Assembly (NCBI GenBank): GCA_002699325.1
Contig: PABS01000031.1
Span: 6,368 to 18,591 of the forward strand
Reading direction: 5' to 3'
DNA: 12,224 bases
DNA from: Ponticaulis sp.
Lineage (GTDB): Bacteria > Pseudomonadota > Alphaproteobacteria > Caulobacterales > Hyphomonadaceae
The notes below the pieces were generated by a model. That model did not search any database and was not told the origin of the DNA. It saw nothing but the letters and a program-made list of their open reading frames with translations. This document shows, piece by piece, positions 6,640 to 12,224 of this stretch (within the stretch, counting starts at the first letter, position 1; the number at the start of each line of letters is the position of its first letter). The position numbers and the translations under genes are program-made.

Positions 6640-7839
6640 ATGTCGCTCTACTGGAAACTCAGAACCATCAAGAACACGGCGCACAGGGTTCATGTGTCCG
6701 AACGGCTGCGCGCCTTGCGAACCCAGCTCGCCGAGGAAGTAACGGCGCAAACCTCAGAGCATGATCTCAGGCTCGCCACCTGGAACCTCATGCATTTCGG
6801 TGGAGGTGGCGGGTATGAGCGGGACGTAGATGCACTTCTCTATATCTCCGAAATCATCGACCATTTCGATCTGGTCGCTGTTCAGGAAGTGAATGATGAC
6901 CTGACTCAGCTTGAAGACCTGATGAAGAATTATCTCGGGCCGGAGTGGGATTACATTGTCACGGACACATCAGGCGGTGATCTCGGTAATGATGAGCGAA
7001 TGGCCTTCCTCTATCGGAAAGGCAAAGTCCGGTTCGCTAAGCTGGCGGGTGAGATTGTCCTGCCTGACGGCCAGACAATTGTCGGCTCAGGCGGGATTGA
7101 TTTCGCTGAGCATTTTGAGCGGCACAGCCAGTTTGCGCGGTCACCTTTTGTGGTGGGTTTTGAGTGCGGCTGGTTCCAGTTCAAGCTTTGCACTGTCCAT
7201 ATCTATTTCGGAAACCCAAAGCGTCCTGATAACATCACCGATGACCAATGGGATATTCTGCGCCAGGACTACATGGATGTTCGCAAGGCTGAGATCCGTG
7301 AGATCGCCGAGTTCCTGGCTGATCGGCAGCGCAATGAGCGCCGCCGTGAACTCGATATTCTAAAAGAACGCGGCTGGGACACCGAACAGAGCAAGGCCAA
7401 TTACATCCTGCTCGGCGATTTCAACATCGTCTCACCGGAGCATGAAACCATGGCAGCGCTGAAAGAGGCTGGCTTTCAAATTCCTGACGGGATGGAAGAG
7501 CTGCCAACGACGCTTGGTTCCACCAAAGCGTATTATGATCAGATCGCGCACCGGCTGGGCGACAGGCGGGTGCGGCACTGCTGTTCTGGTGCGGTGAACT
7601 TCCGCAAATCGGTGTTCCGGGAGGAAGATGCTGAACACTATATCGATGTTGTGAAAGACCCGCTTGTGACCGGAGAGGCCAAAGGGATTGATCGCGACCG
7701 AGACGCGCAGATTACTTATTTCAATCGCTATCGGTTCAAGCACCAGATATCAGACCATCAGCTTTTATGGTCGTCTTTTCAGGTCGATCTGGCTGATAAT
7801 TATCTTCAAAAGATAGCTGAAGAGGCAAGGGAGGAATAA
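6640..7839 (+). CDS. Endonuclease/exonuclease/phosphatase-fold (EEP) protein
   Basis: Predicted metal-dependent phosphoesterase of the EEP superfamily (DNase I, Ape1/ExoIII, inositol-phosphatase fold), 399 residues. Family motifs appear in order: RLATWNLMHFG (metal-site N49), LVAVQEV (metal ligand E83), LLGDFNI (D260, N262) and the terminal SDHQLLW (D372, H373 catalytic pair). The substrate could be nucleic acid or a phosphorylated small molecule. It has no signal peptide or membrane segment, so it is cytosolic. A charged region at about 205-250 (DVRKAEIREIAEFLADRQRN onward) inserts before GDFN and is probably a helical lid, longer than in minimal EEP domains. ATG 6640 is chosen because the purine run GGGGGAAGG lies just upstream; ATG 6628 in frame would add MGEG and be nearly leaderless. 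Not obviously part of the kinase-ccmE unit, as it has its own candidate promoter and terminator. Confidence 0.88.
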   Translation: MSLYWKLRTIKNTAHRVHVSERLRALRTQLAEEVTAQTSEHDLRLATWNLMHFGGGGGYERDVDALLYISEIIDHFDLVAVQEVNDDLTQLEDLMKNYLGPEWDYIVTDTSGGDLGNDERMAFLYRKGKVRFAKLAGEIVLPDGQTIVGSGGIDFAEHFERHSQFARSPFVVGFECGWFQFKLCTVHIYFGNPKRPDNITDDQWDILRQDYMDVRKAEIREIAEFLADRQRNERRRELDILKERGWDTEQSKANYILLGDFNIVSPEHETMAALKEAGFQIPDGMEELPTTLGSTKAYYDQIAHRLGDRRVRHCCSGAVNFRKSVFREEDAEHYIDVVKDPLVTGEAKGIDRDRDAQITYFNRYRFKHQISDHQLLWSSFQVDLADNYLQKIAEEAREE

Positions 7840-7854
7840 CCCCCTGCCTCTTTT
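7821..7854. terminator. Bidirectional rho-independent terminator between convergent genes
   Basis: AGAGGCA at 7821-7827 pairs perfectly with TGCCTCT at 7845-7851. The stem extends by GGG/CCC around a one-base bulge and is followed by TTTT. The stem starts inside the last codons of the EEP gene and serves both it and the lipoprotein gene that ends at 7868. An outer perfect 10-bp inverted repeat, CTTCAAAAGA (7804-7813) with TCTTTTGAAG (7849-7858), shares bases with the inner right arm, giving an alternative pairing and supplying a T-rich tail for the reverse strand. Confidence 0.7.
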
Positions 7855-7867
7855 GAAGCGCGTTAGC

Positions 7868-8923
7868 TCAATCCGCCTTTGCTAAAAGCGTTTCAGTAGG
7901 GCGTAAGCGTGCCTGAAGTGGTTCAACATTGCCAGTTACGTATTCTCTGAAGGTCTCGAGCGCCTTTGGTTTCGCGTCTGCCAGCGTGATGTCGCCCGCC
8001 TGGATCTGGTCGGCGAGTTCGAGCAATGGCAGGTACATGTCTTCAGTTTCGCCTTTCAGTGTGACGGCAAAGACGTCGTTCTCGTCGGCAATACGCGCCC
8101 ACTGGTCGCGGATGAAAGCCCAGTAGTCTGCTGTCGCTTCCCAATACTCAATCGCTGGGGTGGGATCGAACTCATCACTATGACGATAAGTATTCACGCC
8201 AATCTCACGGACCAGCGCGGTTGGTTCTGCGCCTGAGAGGATCAGCTTGGTGTTGTCCTGCTCATGCACCCAGCCGAATGGCGTGATGGCATGGCGATTA
8301 ATGGCGTCGACGGCGTTGTAGTCATCACGCGTGGTCATGTCACGGCGGGGAAGGGGACGCCATTCCGCAGGTGGCTCCCATTGCGATACACCCGCTTCAT
8401 GCTTCCAGTGGCCAAGCGCGCCGTAACGCGGGGAATCGTCAACCTGATAGACGATCTGAGACCAGCTTCCCTCTGCGCTTTCAGCCGAGACCTCACGCAT
8501 TTCCCAGGCATTTCCGCCGATGAAGACCATGACTTCGGCTGGCTCATACTGCCAGTCCTGACGCCAGTGTTTGACAACCATAGGTGCGTCAGCCGGTCCA
8601 ACGACCAGAATGTGCTGCAGGCTGATAAAGTCGCCTGTGTCTTCGATCACGCGTACAACCTCGAAGCCACCAGAGAGCTTTTTATCTTTCAGCTCATAGC
8701 CCGCGAGCAGCGGAACCGTTTCAGTGAAATCGAAGGTGACGTGATAGTCGCCCGCCATGGCGAGAATGGCCTCTCGGTCCTGTTCATAGGTGTCCGGCAC
8801 TGGAGCCTGAACCACTGACGCGCGTGTGGACTCACTCTGAGAAGCAGGGACGGTCGTCTGGCAGGCGGCCAGAAGGGCGAGAGCAGGCAGGCTCAGCCAG
8901 AGGCGGTGAAAGTTGGGTCTCAT
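7868..8923 (-). CDS. Outer-membrane-type lipoprotein of unknown function (DUF6607-like), divergent partner of the heme receptor
   Basis: A 351-residue secreted lipoprotein. MRPNFHRLWLSLPALALLAAC is a short basic start, hydrophobic core and LAAC lipobox; Cys21 is the lipidated residue, followed by QTT, with no inner-membrane-retention Asp at +2, so outer-membrane location is expected. The mature part resembles what I recall as DUF6607 (recollection, not a search): REAILAMAGDYHVTFDFTET, LQHILVVG, MVVKHWRQDWQYEP, ARNAW-like IGGNAWEM, and RYGALGHWKHEAGVSQWEPP, ending in helices. It is strikingly rich in Trp, His and Tyr, and YHVTFDF, KHWRQDW and HWKH could contact a flat aromatic ligand such as heme (inference). 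ATG 8923 is chosen over ATG 8953 because GGGAG lies seven bases upstream and gives a perfect signal peptide. It is transcribed away from the TonB-dependent receptor from a shared 119-bp region with Fur-type sites. No enzymatic motif is recognised. Confidence 0.85.
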   Translation of the reverse strand: MRPNFHRLWLSLPALALLAACQTTVPASQSESTRASVVQAPVPDTYEQDREAILAMAGDYHVTFDFTETVPLLAGYELKDKKLSGGFEVVRVIEDTGDFISLQHILVVGPADAPMVVKHWRQDWQYEPAEVMVFIGGNAWEMREVSAESAEGSWSQIVYQVDDSPRYGALGHWKHEAGVSQWEPPAEWRPLPRRDMTTRDDYNAVDAINRHAITPFGWVHEQDNTKLILSGAEPTALVREIGVNTYRHSDEFDPTPAIEYWEATADYWAFIRDQWARIADENDVFAVTLKGETEDMYLPLLELADQIQAGDITLADAKPKALETFREYVTGNVEPLQARLRPTETLLAKAD

Positions 8924-8963
8924 AGAGGTTCTCCCGAAAACTGTATTCATCATGACTAATCAA

Positions 8964-8985
8964 TTTGAGAATGACTTGCAAACGC
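8964..8985. promoter_or_regulatory. Weaker Fur-type site in the divergent control region
   Basis: TTTGAGAATGACTTGCAAA (8964-8982) contains GAGAATGA, which agrees with seven of eight bases of the left half of the E. coli Fur consensus. Aligned over 19 bases from 8967 it matches at 10. It lies between the lipoprotein start and a perfect reverse-strand TTGACA -35 (9001-8996), though no convincing -10 follows at 16-18 bases. Confidence 0.35.
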
Positions 8986-9003
8986 ATTTTCTTTCTGTCA
9001 AAC

Positions 9004-9022
9004 GCAAATGCGAGTCATTTGC
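9004..9022. promoter_or_regulatory. Fur-type operator upstream of the heme receptor
   Basis: GCAAATG (9004-9010) and CATTTGC (9016-9022) are perfect seven-base inverted arms around a five-base centre, 19 bp in all. It agrees with the E. coli Fur consensus GATAATGATAATCATTATC at 12 of 19 positions, including the core AATG...TCATT, and has the GCAAATG arms seen in alphaproteobacterial Fur-type boxes. It ends 20 bases before the receptor ATG and next to the reverse-strand -35-like TTGACA (8996-9001), so one repressor could silence both divergent genes when iron is plentiful. Confidence 0.6.
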
Positions 9023-9042
9023 AGTATCGAATTGGGGAAAAC

Positions 9043-11187
9043 ATGATTTTTACTCGTACACAACAGCTGACGCTCCGGGCCGCACTCGTCACCAGTGCGG
9101 CATTGCTTGCTGTTCCGGCCTGGGGGGAGGAGCCCGTCGCCGATCCCGAAATGCGCGAAGAGGTCGTGACGGTTTATGGGACATCGAACCCGATTCCCGT
9201 CTTCGAATACCCGGGTCAGGTAAGTGTCGTCTCACGCGATGAGATTGAACGGTTGATTCCGTCCACACCGGCGGATCTGATGAAGTCTGTTCCGGGCGTT
9301 GAGTTTTCGGGCGGCCCAAGGCGGACCGGTATGGTGCCAAGCATTCGCGGGCTGTCCGGTGAGAATGTTCTGATCCTTCTGGATGGTGCGCGACAGAGTT
9401 TCATTTCGGCGCATGATGGACGCTTTTTCCTCGAACCCGACCTTATACAGTCCGCTGAGATTGTCCGTGGTCCAGCCTCCGCGCTTTACGGTTCGGGCGC
9501 TGTTGGCGGTGTCCTCGCCTTCGAAACATCCGATGCTGCATACCTGTTGAGGGAGGGTGAAAGCTTCGGTGCGAGAGTGCGTGCCGGCTATCAGAGCGTA
9601 AATGAGGAAAGCTCGGCCAGTCTGACCGCCTATGGTGTTCAGGGGCCGGTTGATGGGGTCGCCAGCCTGTCGTTGCGCCAGTCCGGCGATATTGAGCTCG
9701 GAACTGGCGCCGACCTGCCGTCTGACGATGAGATTGTCAGCGGGCTTGCCAAACTGGGCTATCAGTTCACACCTGCACTGCGCGGTGAACTATCCTGGCA
9801 GAGCTTCACCAATACGGCCATCGAACCTAATAACGGTCAGGGCACAGGGAATACAGGTGACCCGCTTCTGGATCGTGATGTCGAAAAAGATATTGATTCA
9901 GAGACCTGGCGCGGAAGTCTGACGTATAATCCGAGTTCAGACTGGATTGATACGAGCCTGACGGCCTACCAGCAGACCACAAATGTCGATGAATTCGACG
10001 AAACCATCCCGCGGACAACAGGCCGGGAAATTGAAACGACAGGCTTCAGCGCCAGAAACGCATCCCGATTCCAGCTTGGGCCGGTCGCGACGACTTTCAC
10101 GATTGGCGGCGACTGGTATGAGGACACCCAGACTGGTTTTGACACTGATACGACTGACGGCGTTCGCGGCGGCGTACCGAATGCTTCAGCCGAATTCAAA
10201 GGTGTCTTCGCCCAGCTCGAAGCGGAGGTTGAGCGCCCGCTAGGGCTGCCGGGCCAGCTGATTGTGATTCCCGGGATACGGTATGACGAGTTCACGAGTT
10301 CATCGGATGCCGCGCCAGAGGCTAGCAATGATGAACTTTCGCCACGCCTCGCGGCGAGCTATGGCCCGGTCAACTGGCTGAGGGTTTTTGCGAGCTATGC
10401 CGAAGGTTTCCGGGCGCCATCGGTGAATGAACTTTATCTTGATGGGGTCCACTTTTCCGTGCCGCACCCGGTTCTGTTTGATCCCGCGGCAGGCAGCATG
10501 GTGTTTGTGAACAATAATTTCGTTCCGAACCCCAACCTGAAGCCGGAAACATCTGAAACCGTTGAGTTTGGCTTCGGCATGGATTTTCAGGATGTTGTCG
10601 CCCAAGGCGACCGTCTGCAGGGCAAGGTCTCCTGGTATGAGAGCGATGTTGAGGATCTGATCAATCTTGGTGTGGACTTCACCTACGATCCCACCTGCTT
10701 TGCCGCGCCAAGCTTCTTTCCCTGCACGGCGGGAGTCACGTATTCGGACAATGTCTCAAGCGCCGAACTATCGGGCGTGGAGCTGGAAGCCGCTTATGAA
10801 ACCCAGCAGTATTATGCGCGCCTGACATTCTCATCTATTGAGGGAACAGACCTCTCAACCGGTGAAGACCTTGGGACGCTGACGCCTGATCGTACAACGC
10901 TGGATCTCGGATGGATGTCAAAAAATGATCAGTTTCGTCTGGGAACGCGTCTTCGTTTTGCATCCGACTTTGAACGCAAGGATGGAGATGGCCTGACGGT
11001 TGAAGAGCGCGACGGCTACGGGGTTGTTGATCTCTATGCAACATGGGTACCCGAATTCGCGCAGTCACTGCGTTTCGACCTTGGCGTCGAGAATCTTTTC
11101 GAAGAAAATTATGAGCGAGTCTTCGAAGGGGTCTCTGAACCCGGTCGAAACTTCAAAATCGCGGCGAGCTATCAGTTCGGGAACTGA
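9043..11187 (+). CDS. TonB-dependent heme/hemoglobin-type outer-membrane receptor
   Basis: A 22-strand outer-membrane receptor of 714 residues, powered by TonB-ExbBD, predicted to take up heme or iron from a hemoprotein. A signal peptide (residues 1-28, ending VPAWG) precedes a TonB box-like EEVVTVYG (39-46). The plug domain (about 50-160) has PADLMKSVPGVEFSGGPRR, SIRGLSGENVLILLDGARQS and EIVRGPASALYGSGAVGGV. The barrel contains the heme-receptor pair FRAP (456-459) and NPNL (496-499). His470 and His475 lie between them, and the plug His124 (SAHDGRFF) is placed like the heme-ligating His of HemR-type receptors. An extracellular segment PTCFAAPSFFPC carries two cysteines that could form a disulfide. 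ATG 9043 is chosen because GGGGA at 9034-9038 precedes it and the signal peptide begins there; an upstream in-frame start at 8965 would run through the operators. Likely Fur-repressed. The exact ligand is not settled. Confidence 0.93.
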   Translation: MIFTRTQQLTLRAALVTSAALLAVPAWGEEPVADPEMREEVVTVYGTSNPIPVFEYPGQVSVVSRDEIERLIPSTPADLMKSVPGVEFSGGPRRTGMVPSIRGLSGENVLILLDGARQSFISAHDGRFFLEPDLIQSAEIVRGPASALYGSGAVGGVLAFETSDAAYLLREGESFGARVRAGYQSVNEESSASLTAYGVQGPVDGVASLSLRQSGDIELGTGADLPSDDEIVSGLAKLGYQFTPALRGELSWQSFTNTAIEPNNGQGTGNTGDPLLDRDVEKDIDSETWRGSLTYNPSSDWIDTSLTAYQQTTNVDEFDETIPRTTGREIETTGFSARNASRFQLGPVATTFTIGGDWYEDTQTGFDTDTTDGVRGGVPNASAEFKGVFAQLEAEVERPLGLPGQLIVIPGIRYDEFTSSSDAAPEASNDELSPRLAASYGPVNWLRVFASYAEGFRAPSVNELYLDGVHFSVPHPVLFDPAAGSMVFVNNNFVPNPNLKPETSETVEFGFGMDFQDVVAQGDRLQGKVSWYESDVEDLINLGVDFTYDPTCFAAPSFFPCTAGVTYSDNVSSAELSGVELEAAYETQQYYARLTFSSIEGTDLSTGEDLGTLTPDRTTLDLGWMSKNDQFRLGTRLRFASDFERKDGDGLTVEERDGYGVVDLYATWVPEFAQSLRFDLGVENLFEENYERVFEGVSEPGRNFKIAASYQFGN

Positions 11188-11213
11188 CGGCGGCGTCAAA
11201 AGCGTTTAGGGGA

Positions 11214-11244
11214 TCAGCCAGCGTGACCCACCACGTCTGGCTGA
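11214..11244 (+). other. Strong hairpin 1 downstream of the receptor gene
   Basis: TCAGCCAGCGTG (11214-11225) pairs with CACG-T-CTGGCTGA (11232-11244): 12 paired bases, one bulged T, six-base loop. It begins 26 bases after the receptor stop. No T tract follows, so it is not a textbook intrinsic terminator; a 3'-end protecting structure or factor-assisted terminator is possible. Confidence 0.5.
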
Positions 11245-11245
11245 G

Positions 11246-11291
11246 GGGCCTGGCCGGTTTGCATCTTTCGATGCCATCGCCGGTCAGGCCC
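11246..11291 (+). other. Strong hairpin 2, nested, directly after hairpin 1
   Basis: GGGCCTGGCCGG (11246-11257) pairs with CCGGTCAGGCCC (11280-11291): 12 positions, all Watson-Crick except one G-T. Within its loop GCATC (11261-11265) pairs with GATGC (11270-11274) around TTTC, so the element is a two-tier hairpin. It starts one base after hairpin 1. No T tract follows. The rest of 11292-11401 shows only short inverted repeats and no reading frame I can support. Confidence 0.55.
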
Positions 11292-11317
11292 AGCACCAGC
11301 TCTCAGATTAAGATGTG

Positions 11318-11352
11318 TCTGCGCCATCAAAGTCGCAGATAGATTATTCTGC
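11318..11352 (+). other. Overlapping, mutually exclusive short inverted repeats
   Basis: CGCAGA (11334-11339) can pair with TCTGCG upstream (11318-11323, loop 10). Its GCAGA can instead pair with TCTGC downstream (11348-11352, loop 8). The arms are only five to six bp, so it may be accidental, but it lies in the leader of the crotonase gene among several stronger hairpins. Confidence 0.25.
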
Positions 11353-11401
11353 AGTCGGCCGATTTATCGATCAGTATCGCCATCTTCTGGAGAGGTGATA
11401 A

Positions 11402-11422
11402 GCGTCTCATGACAGGAGACGC
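11402..11422 (+). promoter_or_regulatory. Hairpin burying the ribosome-binding site of the crotonase gene
   Basis: GCGTCTC (11402-11408) and GAGACGC (11416-11422) form a perfect seven-bp stem with a seven-base loop. The Shine-Dalgarno AGGAG (11414-11418) straddles loop and 3' arm, and the start codon ATG is at 11425, two bases after the stem. Folded, the site would be partly hidden, which could lower or regulate translation. Confidence 0.5.
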
Positions 11423-11424
11423 AT

Positions 11425-12224
11425 ATGACGACAGGCAACTGGCTTCCGACCGGCAAAATCAAAGAAGCGGCAGAGGGCAAAATCCTCAGCATTGAGAGTG
11501 GTCATACCGGGTGGCTGGTCTTCAACAACCCTGAACGCCGCAATGCCATGTCACGCGCCATGTGGGATGCTGTTCCCGAGCTGATTGCAAACCTGGAAGC
11601 CAACTCAGACATCAAGGCGCTGGTTCTGATGGGGGCAGGTGAGAAGGCGTTTATTTCTGGCGCTGATATTTCTGAGTTCAAGGAACAGCGCGAGCGCCCT
11701 GAGGCTGAGGACCAGTACCGCGCGGCAACAGAGGCGGCCTGGGGCGCCATTGAAGCGAGCAGATTGCCGACCGTAGCCATGATCCGTGGCGCCTGCATGG
11801 GCGGTGGCCTTGCGACTGCGCTGAGCTGTGACATTCGCATTGCTTCTGAAGATGCGACCTTCGCGATCCCGGCTGCCAAACTCGGTATCGGCTATCCTTT
11901 TGCGGGCATTCAGAAACTGGTCGCGCTGTTAGGCCCTGCGCAGGCCAAAGCCATGATGTTCACGGCTGAGGCCTATTCTGCCGGGACAGCTCACACCATG
12001 GGGCTGATCAATGAAGTGACCTGCGCAGTGAAGCTGGAGCAACGGGTTCGGGAACTGACGGATGCCATAGCGCGCAATGCGCCGCTGACGATTCAAGCTG
12101 CGAAGCTTTCAATCGATCAGGCTGTGAAGGATGCAGGAGCGCGAGATATGGACCGCGTGCAGCAGGCCATTGATCGCGCTATGAATAGTGATGACGTGAA
12201 AGAAGGCCATCAGGCGTTTCTGGA
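11425..12224 (+). CDS. Crotonase-fold (enoyl-CoA hydratase/isomerase family) protein, 3' end outside the window
   Basis: Open from ATG 11425 to the window edge, 266 codons without a stop. Crotonases are usually 255-280 residues, so only the last few are missing. It is a cytosolic acyl-CoA-processing fold. The oxyanion-hole segments are present: FISGADISEF (76-85) and RGACMGGGLATALSCDIRIA (121-140), then AIPAAKLGIGYPFAGI (147-162), MGLINEV and AARxLAP-like APLTIQAAKLSI. The two glutamates used by classical enoyl-CoA hydratase for water addition (rat E144 and E164) correspond to A130 and A150. The thioester-polarising site is kept but the hydratase acid/base pair is absent, so a hydratase label is doubtful; decarboxylase, isomerase, dehalogenase or hydrolase chemistry fits as well. 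AGGAG at 11414-11418 is the ribosome site and lies in a hairpin. Ordinary alphaproteobacterial base composition. Confidence 0.92.
   Translation, partial: MTTGNWLPTGKIKEAAEGKILSIESGHTGWLVFNNPERRNAMSRAMWDAVPELIANLEANSDIKALVLMGAGEKAFISGADISEFKEQRERPEAEDQYRAATEAAWGAIEASRLPTVAMIRGACMGGGLATALSCDIRIASEDATFAIPAAKLGIGYPFAGIQKLVALLGPAQAKAMMFTAEAYSAGTAHTMGLINEVTCAVKLEQRVRELTDAIARNAPLTIQAAKLSIDQAVKDAGARDMDRVQQAIDRAMNSDDVKEGHQAFL

Noticed and set aside
6103..6750. 215-codon reverse-strand open frame over ccmE
   Set aside because: ccmE on the forward strand is unmistakable (HDENY motif); the reverse frame crosses two genes and their control region without any motif.
8264..8818. 184-codon forward open frame antisense to the lipoprotein
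   Set aside because: The reverse-strand gene has a ribosome site, signal peptide and lipobox; the forward frame has none of these.
11502..11879. Reverse-strand open frame inside the crotonase
   Set aside because: The forward frame is uninterrupted from 11425 to the end of the window with crotonase motifs, so this is a shadow.

Overview
The window reads as ordinary chromosome of a moderately GC-rich Gram-negative bacterium, most likely a marine alphaproteobacterium of the Hyphomonadaceae/Caulobacterales type. The reasons are a ccmE cytochrome-maturation gene directly downstream of a PhoPQ/FeuPQ-type two-component system, TonB-dependent heme uptake, a palindromic Fur-like operator and the amino-acid usage. 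The taxonomic call is inference. There are no tRNAs, rRNAs, CRISPR arrays, phage genes or insertion sequences, and no gene-free stretch longer than 300 bases. The longest, 11188-11424, is described below.

Layout. (1) 80-1314, +: a Glu/Leu/Phe/Val (glutamate-type) dehydrogenase split by a one-base loss near 518. (2) 1415-2362, +: a class-B J-domain co-chaperone. It ends exactly where the convergent APC amino-acid permease (3607-2363, -) ends, with no base between the stop codons. (3) 3734-6576, +: a signalling cluster of a small secreted PepSY-like protein, an OmpR/PhoP-type response regulator, a PhoQ-type sensor kinase (ATGA overlap) and ccmE. A PhoP-box-like 11-bp-period repeat precedes it. 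This resembles the rhizobial feuN-feuP-feuQ-cycHJKL neighbourhood with most cyc/ccm genes missing. (4) 6640-7839, +: a cytosolic endonuclease/exonuclease/phosphatase-fold protein, ending in a bidirectional terminator shared with the next gene. (5) 7868-11187: a divergent pair, a lipoprotein of unknown function (DUF6607-like, -) and a heme/hemoglobin-type TonB-dependent receptor (+). They share a 119-bp control region holding one good and one weaker Fur-type site. (6) 11188-11424: an intergenic region rich in inverted repeats, ending in a hairpin that buries the Shine-Dalgarno of (7), a crotonase-fold protein (11425 to the window edge) in which both classical hydratase glutamates are alanine.

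How they fit together. Regions 3 and 5 share an envelope/iron/heme theme: envelope sensing, heme delivery to c-type cytochromes, and heme capture at the outer membrane. Nothing in the sequence proves one regulon. The most interesting parts are the lipoprotein/heme-receptor pair, the small PepSY regulator with its putative autoregulatory box and possibly leaderless start, the orphan-looking ccmE, and the structured leader of the unusual crotonase.
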